In this document: positions 55,955 through 64,000 of the stretch, one piece after another | Layout of the letters: every line of letters begins with the position of its first letter | Numbering within the stretch: position 1 is the stretch's first letter | Assembly (NCBI RefSeq): GCF_035222375.1 | Contig: NC_085891.1 | Coordinates: 3,162,001 to 3,226,000, forward strand | Direction of reading: 5' to 3' | Origin: Podospora pseudocomata | Taxonomy: Eukaryota; Ascomycota; Sordariomycetes; Sordariales; Podosporaceae | DNA: 64,000 nucleotides | Translations under genes and position numbers: made by a program | The notes under the pieces: generated by a model | Database searches by the model: none | Told to the model about the DNA's origin: nothing | The model's input: only the letters and a program-made list of their open reading frames with translations

Positions 55955-58129
55955 TCAAACCCAAACCAAATCCCCCCCCCCAACCCCCACCCCAAAATCA
56001 TCCCCCATATACTCCATCGGCACCTGCAACGGCGACAACCCCAATCCATACAACCCCCCTCCATTCCCCCACCCATCATGCGATAGCATATCCGGCGACA
56101 ACAACAGCCCATCTCCCCCCATTGTCTGCTCCAAAGTAGGATCAATCCAGTCCACCCCGCCAACACCCCCCTCATCAGCAATAAGATTAGCCAGCGCATC
56201 CGCCTGCTTGATCCCCGTCTCCATCGTCACCATTCTCAGTCTTCCCACAACCCAGTGTTTCATTTCTTCGGTGCAAGCAGTGCTCATCCCCACCAGATAC
56301 AACGGCCAGACGACGGTGCTGGTTGCTGATACGAGGAGCATGTACCGCTCTGCTTCGTCGTCTTCGTCGCGGGCTTTTGTCACGTCGAGGATTGTCAGGC
56401 CGGCGAGGTGACGGCGGGGTTCGGAAGGGCTGGTGGAGTCGCACGATCGAGAGGAAGGCGAGGTTGGTGGGCTGGGGGTCTCGCGGACCTCGACGGTGGC
56501 GATGCGGGCGGAGGTGTCGTCTTCGTCTTGGGAGCCGATGGAGCCGTCTACTGGGTCCATTAGTCCTAGGTGTTGGGGGACCGAGGCGCAGATATCGTAG
56601 ACGAGGCGTTTGAGTTTACGGCGGGCGTGGTTGTACTCTTCGATGTAGCGGCTCGAATTGAGACGTGGGTTGAAAGAGGAAAAGTCCTCGGATATTTGAG
56701 ACAGAATGGTCTCCAGTATCAGAATGCGGGTAGTCCGGATGCAATTCCAGATGTTGGCGTGGTGGAGGGAGGGGTATAGGTGGCAGTAGCCCTCGAAGAC
56801 GGCGTCGTGGTGCTGGGTTACCTTGAACTGACGGTATCGCCATGACGGGGCCATGTTGTCTGTCACTTTTTCGAGGTCGTTCTCGATAGAGAGGATTTGC
56901 TCGACAATGATCTCTGGATCGGTAAGGACATGATTCTTGATATCGTGACGGAGTTGAAGAACCCGCCACACCAGGGGCATGAGGTGTCTGGTAGGGTCCT
57001 CAGGCTCCAGAGTCTTGGCCATCTCATGCCAAAGCTCCTTCAAGTGTTGTGGCATAGGCATATCTTTCATTGCGCAGCTGATCACAACTCTTTGGCAGAG
57101 CATCGAAAACATTCGTCTTCCGGCTCGGGTCTGGAACTGGGCTGGTCCTCGTATTCTAGCCAAGGCGGCAGCACCGTTGACATGCTCCTGGAAAGCAGTG
57201 ACTGTTCGTGCTCGCGCTGGGCTCTCGGCCATCATTTCAAAGACACCGAGGATCAAGATGGAAAGCATGGTGCTGTCCTTGACCGCCTCTGCCGGATCTT
57301 TCAACGCATCCTTGGTCAGTCCCAACGCTACCCCGTACGACTTCCTCGCAGCATCCATCAGATCGTTCCTCCGTTGTAAACTAGCCATGCCCATCAGTCC
57401 CACCGCTGTCAAGCTGGCGAGGACAGAGTCGACCTGCCGCTCCCGCTTGGTCCGGGAGGGCTTCCAGACTTCTCGGACAAAGTCGAATTTCTGGTGACAG
57501 GCCGTTTCGTGTGCTGTCACAAATCGTGAAAAGAAGAAGGCAAAGCCGTGTTCCTGGCATACCGCCGGAATGTTGTAGAGTGCCATGGCGGGAGGTGTTG
57601 TTGGCCAGCTTCCCGATTCTGGTGACATCAGTAGGCTGTCGTCGAATCCCCATGCATCCGAATCTGCGGGACTGGTTGGGGCTGGCGTGGCGGGAACTAC
57701 TATCGTTACCGATGGCTTTCCCCGAGGTTCTGGTGTGACTGACAACCTCCCCTCGGATCCAGACGGTGTTGATGGCTCGACGATCAGATTCCCCTTCTTG
57801 CGGGCCCTCGCCTTGGCCTTCTTGATGACGTGGGAGCTCTCATCGCGGAACATGAGATCCACTAGATTTCGATAGCCAGGGCATGTCTGATGCCTCTTTT
57901 CGCACTGGCCGCATCCTGGTGCTCTCTGATCACACTGGGCGCTATGTTAGCCAGGACGGTGGCTTGATAGTGAGGGCAGAAGATGGAGTCGCGATGGATT
58001 GTCTGCTGATTATACAAGCACCCTTGAGTGGGATCGGTGGCAAATAGGCTGAAGGAAATGGCTACTCACGCGAATCTTTCGATCACGACAGTTGGAGCAT
58101 CCTTTACTTGGCTTCCCACAATAGACCAT
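55955..58129 (-). CDS. Zn2Cys6 fungal transcription factor
   Basis: Nuclear DNA-binding regulator. Exons 58129-58070 and 57934-55955 give 679 residues. The zinc cluster is at residues 11-38: CSNCRDRKIRCDQRAPGCGQ followed by CEKRHQTC, spacing C-X2-C-X6-C-X6-C-X2-C-X6-C. It is split by the intron after IR, as in many such genes. A basic linker follows (HVIKKAKARARKKGN). The middle region from about residue 120 to 480 has the helical, membrane-free look of the fungal-specific regulatory domain (SILILGVFEMMAESPARAR, FQEHVNGAAALARIRGP). This GAAALA motif is common in zinc-cluster regulators with a DUF3468-type domain. The C-terminus is Gly- and acid-rich, a possible activation region. Target genes cannot be told from the sequence. 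No secondary-metabolite cluster is adjacent. Confidence 0.88.
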
Positions 58130-61100
58130 TTTGAAGATTGGAACTGGCTGGTTGATGCCAAACACGGTACAAGTCCCGGGTTCAACACAACGCGTCTGAC
58201 GGCACAGTCTCACTCGCCGCTGGCATCGACCAAAGAGCCTCAAGTTAGCTCCCGAGCTGGGGTCGGTCGTCCGTCTCAGTGGCCGTCTGCTATGGCTGCT
58301 CACCGGGAGGGAGCTGACGCTATCCGGAAGGAGGCACAAGGCAGTCGTTGAGGATGTCGAATGAGAACGAGAATGCTGTGTTTGAGTGGCGGCCGAGGTG
58401 TGGGGAGAATGCCTAGGAAGGAGCCTGTCCGGCTGAGGTCTTATAATAAGCAGAGTTGGGGTGTGGAGGATGGAGGAGGTGCACAGGAGGCCGCAGGTTC
58501 AAGTCCGGGGCGGTTGAGGTTGACCAGAGTTGTATCGTGTCTCCCGCGGAACCCTTGAGTCAATTCCTCGGTTCATGGGTTGATTTTCATAGGGCTATGG
58601 GCTGCAACTGGCTGCAAATGTGATGAAGCTGGAGAAAACGCCAAGCAGCCCCCGCTGCCCACGACATGATATTGCCCACACAGCCCCTGACAGCGGCACC
58701 ACAGCCTCTAGTTAGACGGGTACCTTGGCGCTCGGGGCAACTGGGCGTGTTGCTGTCGTGAAGCGAGACCTTCACCAATGTGTCTGAACCCTCGATTCTC
58801 GATGGTGTTGTCACCATCTAACCATTGGCCGGTGCTGGTGTGGAGCAGAGACGAAGATGACAGGGGTCTTTCCTAGTTGGGACACCTGTGCGAAGGCGTT
58901 CTCCCAGCAGAAGGGGACATGATCAGGCTTGGCGGCGCTCCCAGACGAGACCGGGGCTCGAATCTTAAAAAGGTCCCCGCGAGATCTGATTCGTCAACGA
59001 GATCACCTCAAGCGAGAAGGGGAAGAGCTCGCTATGGGTGGCATGGCGCCCATGGCTGGCGATGGCTGCATGCTGGGTCTGGAGAGCCCTTCTAGAAACA
59101 TTCTCTCGCCGGCGTGGCTGCTCACTTATGTGCCGCCAAGTGCGGAATACGGGATGGAAAATGTCGAGAGTGTGCGGAATTGCTAGTCCGGAAGACGTTT
59201 TGGGGCGTTTGAGATGCTGTGATGCCGTCACCGCCCATACTTAAACGACGTCGAGCTAGCTAGCGAGGGGGTGGATACGGCTGCCTCTGCCTAGACAAAG
59301 CGTCGACACGTACCATGGCACGATGCTGTTTTATATTATGACTGATTCGCCGGATGGAAGGGCATATGGCTGGCAGACTTGTCTTCACACGGTATATCGG
59401 GGATCATCGTTGTTGAAGACATCTTCAGGACCGAGCGGGGAGTTGTGTTCGGTCAGCATGTGACATTGGTCCCCCCACGAACGTCATTGAGCACCGGGCA
59501 CCGGATGGAGATGCTCTGTGTGTGTGTGTATGTGTGTGTGTGTGTGTAGCAACTGCAGACGCCCGAAGGCAGGTCGGTCTTTGGCGAATAGCGTCTCGGT
59601 GTAACGTCCCAAAGATGGAATCATCTTGAGGCGAGAGACTTTCTCGCAGCAGAGGTTGTTAGTGGCCGAATCTGGACAAAATATCCAAGAGGCGCAGAAG
59701 GGCTTCCCTTCCCTTCACCAGATGTCAAATCACGCAGATCCTCCAGATGGCGCTAACCCGCACACAGCCCTACACTAGACTCCATCAGGCAAAGCTGGGG
59801 GAAAAGCCCATGCATTGACCACTTCTTACAACAATTAAACATAGCCCCTTGCCAGAGCATCATCACGATTCCACGAAGCTTATGGCTGCAGAACGCCATG
59901 CAGGGGCCGGCAGATGTCAGTTCTGGCCTTCCTATTCTGTCGAGTATTTCGAACATAACCCCAGGCAGAGGCTTAACACCATGCATCTGTAAGCTCAAGT
60001 TATTACGAGCGCGCAAATTAGGGGATGGATGCGGCATAAGATGGATGGAGATTATACTCATGGGTCAGTATATGGGATTCCCGAAAGTCAGGAGAGTTGT
60101 CGGGCCGCTGTGCTATTGGTACGCTGTGGAACTTTCTCTACCACTGCCGGCGCTTGTGAGGAAGTGGCACTTGTGGCGGTGTTTCAATATTTTGTCGACA
60201 CACTGGTGTCTAGCATCTTGAATCACATTGTGGCTTCTTGTAGTCATGTGTCGCATATATCGGCAGTCAGAGTCGATTGTTTTGAAGCCAGTGGACTGTA
60301 TGTAGAACAGTGGTTGAGGAGTGTAGGATGAAAATCAGTGATCAATCAGTGTTTGCGTGGGGTTCAATGATATTCTTGGCATTATCGGGCCGAGCCCGGA
60401 TCCCAAATCGGTTCGGGACCCGTTTCCCCCACTTCGGATGAACCCCATTACCCACCTAACCCCTTCTGTCCAATGAGACAATTTGGATTGACTTCCTGTA
60501 CTGCACAGTAAAGTACCACAACCACCACAGCTCTCGATTGTCCAACATGAACTCATAGGCCAGGATACGCGAAAATTGCGATATCAAATAAGGCTGATCG
60601 TCACACGAATCCATATTCAAGATCTTGCTCTACAACCTCTTGATCGAGGCGGCTTACCCCGCCCGAGCTTATCCTTGAGTTCCCGGGGCTTTGAGGCTCC
60701 TAGGCACACCGCAGACAAGGCTGCGGGCTATACCTACCAACCACAACCAACAACGCCCATCATATGAGCACCGGCAGTGGGACGTTGGATCTTTGAATCA
60801 AACACCTGAAATTTTCATCGGCTCACAGTAGCTACCTTACGTTTGGGGGATACCCTCCAAGCTGGGCACTTGGGCAAAATGCTGCATTCATGTTCGTCAT
60901 CGACTTACCCATGAGCCTTCTTGCTGATGGACATCAAATAATCCGTACAGTGGTTGTCACGCGTCCGGTCACGCAGCCAAAGAGCTGCCATCATCTCCGC
61001 CCGATTGGCCAAGCCAGCAACCCGCATCAATATTATCGCAGGCCGACGAATCAGCCTGGTAGAGTGAGGCAGCAACAAGGCCCCCCCAGGCGTTACACCG

Positions 61101-61169
61101 ATCTTTCCACGGACGTCATTCATGAAAACCTCGTTTACTCCTGAAGGCTTCTGAATTTACTTTCAAATA
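58130..61169. other. 3-kb gap without a recognisable gene
   Basis: Promoter of the Zn2Cys6 gene on the left. Contains a TGTG tract at 59517-59549. Several small frames on both strands lack family features. Confidence 0.5.
59517..59549. repeat. (TG)n microsatellite
   Basis: About 16 TG units with one TATG interruption. Confidence 0.9.
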
Positions 61170-63491
61170 CAAACATTGCGGAGAACTATGAAGAAGGTAA
61201 TGAATATGATGCAAAGAAAGAGACAGCGGTGCAGTCCACGAGTGGAAGAAGTTGAGGGTAGTAGGCCGATTTCTACGTCCCCTACAACCCTTCGCTCAGC
61301 TTGCACCAGCCTCATTTATCCTCCTCACCCTATGGACCTTAGGGTGAAGGGATATGGGACGTTTAGATTATGCCACCATGATCAGCTGTCCTTTCGAGAC
61401 GCCGTGCAAAACGGCTGCGCGATCTGCTGCATTGCCATGCAAGACGTCAGACTTCATGGGCTCAGAAAGGGAAACAAAAGTCAGGGGTAGAACCAGACTG
61501 CCAGTTTCCTGACACTACATCATCTACAATCACCAGTGGACCAAAAGATTGGATCAAACATGGCAAGCACATTTTCATTGCTACATACCGGAACGAGCAT
61601 GAATACACCTTCACCAGCCTCACTTTGGTCCCATACTTTGGTAAGACCCCGTTCGTTACCAGACACTACTCATCGGAAAGCTTGTTAATATGCTGAGTTC
61701 AGCAAACTACACACAGATAATTTGCGGGCTCATCACATGCACCGTGATATATCGCGGGACAATGATACATCAATGGGGACAAGTCCAACCATGCGCCTGG
61801 CCATTCATTGGCTTAGACATTGTCAAACATCTCATAAGGAATGCGCATCAACACTGGAACCCTCGGGTCACAATACAGCTAACCTTCCTTCGCGGCTTCT
61901 GGATATCGGACCCGAAGCGACTGGAAGCTTGAGACTCGTGTTAACCGGAGAGGACGGGGTGGACGCCCGAGCCCAGTACATTACTCTGAGCTACATGTGG
62001 GGGTAAAGATTCAACGGGTCATGCTTTTATCTTCAACCTTAGACTTCTTCCGCCAGGGACTGCCGATCAGTGAGCTTCCTCGAACATTTCAGGATCTGAT
62101 TGTGCTTGCCCGGGCATTCGGCGTTCGTTACATGTGGATCGATGCCCTCTGCATCATCCAGGACTCTACTGAAGACTGGGAGCACGAAGGTGCCGCCATG
62201 TGGAAGGTTTACGCGAATTCGCTTTGCACAATTGCAGCTACCGCCTCTACAAGTCCAGAAGATGGCTTGTTTCGGAAGAGAGACCCCGTACCATTCACTC
62301 GACAGATCAAGGCTCCTAGCGGACATCCATGTCGCGACAATCATGATTATCATGTTTTCGATCCAGGCTTCGCAGAAAGGTGTATTTCCAGTGGGCCATT
62401 ACAGTCAAGAGGCTGGGCATTCCAGGAGCGAATCATGTCGCCACGGGTTCTTCATTTTGCAGACAGCCAGATGTTGTGGGAATGTCGCAAAGAGACCCAG
62501 TGCGAAGCAGCTCCTTTCTATACGACTCTTCTGTCCCAGAAGAGCACAAAAGGGTCAATCCAATATCAAGGAATGAGGAACAGACTGGAAGTGACTGCGG
62601 ACCACGACGCGGAATCGTCTGCCTCCTTATCTTCGTCGACGCCTGCGGTAAACCATGTTGGGAAAGAATATGATGTGTTTCTGGATGGTTGGAAATCAGT
62701 TGTCGCGATCTACTCAAACTGTAGCTTGACCTATGACGAGGACAAGCTACCTGCTTTGGCGGGCCTAGCCAAGGCATTTCTACGAGACAAACCAGCTCGC
62801 ACGTATCTTGCAGGCATGTGGAGAGAGAATCTTGAAGGGCAGTTAGGCTGGAAGGTGAACACTCCGGGAAACAGACTCTCCACTCCTTACCGCGCACCTT
62901 CGTGGTCCTGTGACCAGTGCTATTGAACCGTCCTTATATTATAAGCTGGAGAAGCTCGGCCACTGTTTCCATACCATCCCGAGGATTGAAAGCGTTAGCT
63001 GTGTAACTAAAGGACCACAGTATTTCGGAAGGGTCTTTAGAGCACACCTTGAGGTCTCCGGTTACCTGGTTTTCCCAATTGTTCATAGTATTGACGGTGA
63101 AAAGGAACCCCAGACCTGCCAGTTGCGGATTGAACACACGTTTATGTCTGCGTGCCTGTGCTGGGATACTGTGGATGTCCGTGCTAGTGTCGGGTTCACA
63201 ATTACATGTCTACCCCTTGGTATAGAGTATGATACTCGTACTCTGACTTGTATTATACTGGAGCAGGTTGGGGGGAATTCACCCATCAAGTATCAGCGAG
63301 TTGGTTTATTGAAGGTTACTTTCGGTCATGATCGCAGTGACCAGCTTTGGAGGTTCGGAATAGAAAAGGGGATAAAAGAAAATCAGTCTGTTGCCAAGTA
63401 TAACAAGGAGTTTTCTGTCATACATATTGTAGGAAAGAATTCGAGCGGACATTTAGCAGAATGCCAGGTGATGGACAAAGGGATAGAATGA
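61170..63491 (+). pseudogene. HET-domain (heterokaryon incompatibility) gene, frame-broken
   Basis: Proteins of this family trigger cell death after fusion of unlike strains. Parts in order: an N-terminal block (GYGTFRLCHHDQLSFRDA, then NGCAICCIAMQ), a probable intron with GTAAGA donor and TGCTGAGTTCAG acceptor (about 61640-61703), and LAIHWLRHCQTSHKECAS. The HET core follows as ITLSYMWG, then LPRTFQDLIVLARAFGVRYM, WIDALCIIQDSTEDWEHEG and SRGWAFQERIMSPRVLHF. A C-terminal part starts YRAPSWS and continues in another frame (YYKLEKLGHCFHTIPRIESV) to 63491. Frame changes: near 61490, just after YMWG at about 62006, and at 62911 where TGGACC appears as TGTGACC. With at least three breaks it is probably dead; the parts are otherwise well kept, so the decay is recent or some breaks are sequencing errors. 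Confidence 0.75.
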
Positions 63492-63539
63492 AATTAATAC
63501 ACATAGCCCGACAAATATATCCATCGTGACCTCTTCCCA

Positions 63540-64000
63540 TCAATAACCCTCAAACTTTCCTTCTCTCCACCTCCCAACCGGCACAGCACTCGGCTGCCTG
63601 TTTAACGTCAATCCAGCGCCCTCCAATATCAACACAACCATCATCTCCATAATCACTCCCATCCCGAGAAAATACCACACAAAACTCCCCACCCCGCCAT
63701 AACTCTTGAGCCTCGGATCTGTCCCAAATGTAGCCAACCCTGAGAACACGATCCTGACAATCATAAACGGCGACGCCAGCCCAACTCCAAACAACAACCT
63801 CTTCTCCCCTGGCTCCACCGCCCGTATCTCTACCATCGTCACCAACGTCCCCAAAACTACAAACCCCAACCCAGCCTGGCTCTCATTCGGCACAGTCACC
63901 ACCTCCGCCTGCTGTCCCGTCGTCCCACTAACCGCATCCCCAATCTCACCACTCATCATACTCTGCCCTACAATCGAAAGTATCAACCCTATCAACATCA
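63540..64000 (-). CDS. DUF7702-like multi-pass membrane protein (partial, C-terminal)
   Basis: The minus-strand frame is open to the window edge, so the N-terminus lies outside. About 150 residues remain with four hydrophobic segments. Family-like motifs are LIGLILSIVGQS, VEPGEKRLLFGVGLASPFM with VRIVFSGLATF, and EMMVVLILEGAGLTL near the end. This pattern (EPGEKR followed by a membrane helix, closing with an EE/EM-VVLI helix) recalls the fungal DUF7702 family of unknown function. The stop is the codon at 63540-63542. Confidence 0.7.
   Translation of the reverse strand, partial: MLIGLILSIVGQSMMSGEIGDAVSGTTGQQAEVVTVPNESQAGLGFVVLGTLVTMVEIRAVEPGEKRLLFGVGLASPFMIVRIVFSGLATFGTDPRLKSYGGVGSFVWYFLGMGVIMEMMVVLILEGAGLTLNRQPSAVPVGRWREGKFEGY

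Noticed and set aside
58490-58520. tRNA B-box-like GGTTCAAGTCC
   Set aside because: The flanking bases do not pair into a T stem, and no A box or acceptor stem is visible.

Overview
The window looks like nuclear DNA of a filamentous ascomycete, most likely a Sordariomycete of the Podospora/Chaetomium/Neurospora type. The reasons are short GT-AG introns of about 45-80 nt with GTAAGT/GTATGT donors and CTGAC/CTAAC branch sites, an RCO-1/TUP1 corepressor, fungal-only families (DUF2015, DUF6546-like, DUF7702-like, HET) and dispersed relics of transposons. Species and chromosome cannot be fixed from sequence alone.

Layout. 1-11.3 kb is a dense housekeeping block: a 5'-truncated SUMO E3 ligase (PIAS/Siz), TRAPP subunit Trs33, malate dehydrogenase, ribosomal protein eL28, a DUF2015 membrane protein and C-5 sterol desaturase (ERG3). 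11.3-17.6 kb has no gene I can name, only two exon-like minus-strand frames. 17.6-22.2 kb carries the TUP1/RCO-1 corepressor and a 1-acylglycerol-3-phosphate acyltransferase. 23.1-24.4 kb is a broken membrane-protein gene. 25.0-26.9 kb is a complete pogo/Fot-type DNA transposon with 43-bp perfect TIRs and a broken transposase. 27.4-31.2 kb has a DENN-like DUF2347/DUF4484 gene and an RNase MRP Rmp1-like gene with a repeated acidic/lysine tail.

31.4-51 kb is accessory and decayed. It holds an AT-rich island split by a 3.4-kb internally deleted chromovirus (Ty3/gypsy) with near-identical LTRs and a TTTAT duplication, a large diverged inverted duplication (about 35.9-38.8 kb), two pseudogene copies of one F-box/DUF6546-like family, and one intact GPI-anchored wall protein gene. 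51.5-58.1 kb is again normal gene space: a Ptm1/GPR107-like seven-TM protein, a U-box cyclophilin (PPIL2/CYP8) and a Zn2Cys6 regulator. 61.2-63.5 kb is a broken HET-domain gene, and the right edge cuts a DUF7702-like membrane protein.

The main general signals are (i) several single-base frame breaks, many of them in homopolymers, inside otherwise well conserved frames, and (ii) a repeat- and pseudogene-rich block whose inverted duplication I cannot assign to a known family. Exon boundaries were read by eye from splice motifs and frame continuity; no search was run, so family names rest on motif recognition.
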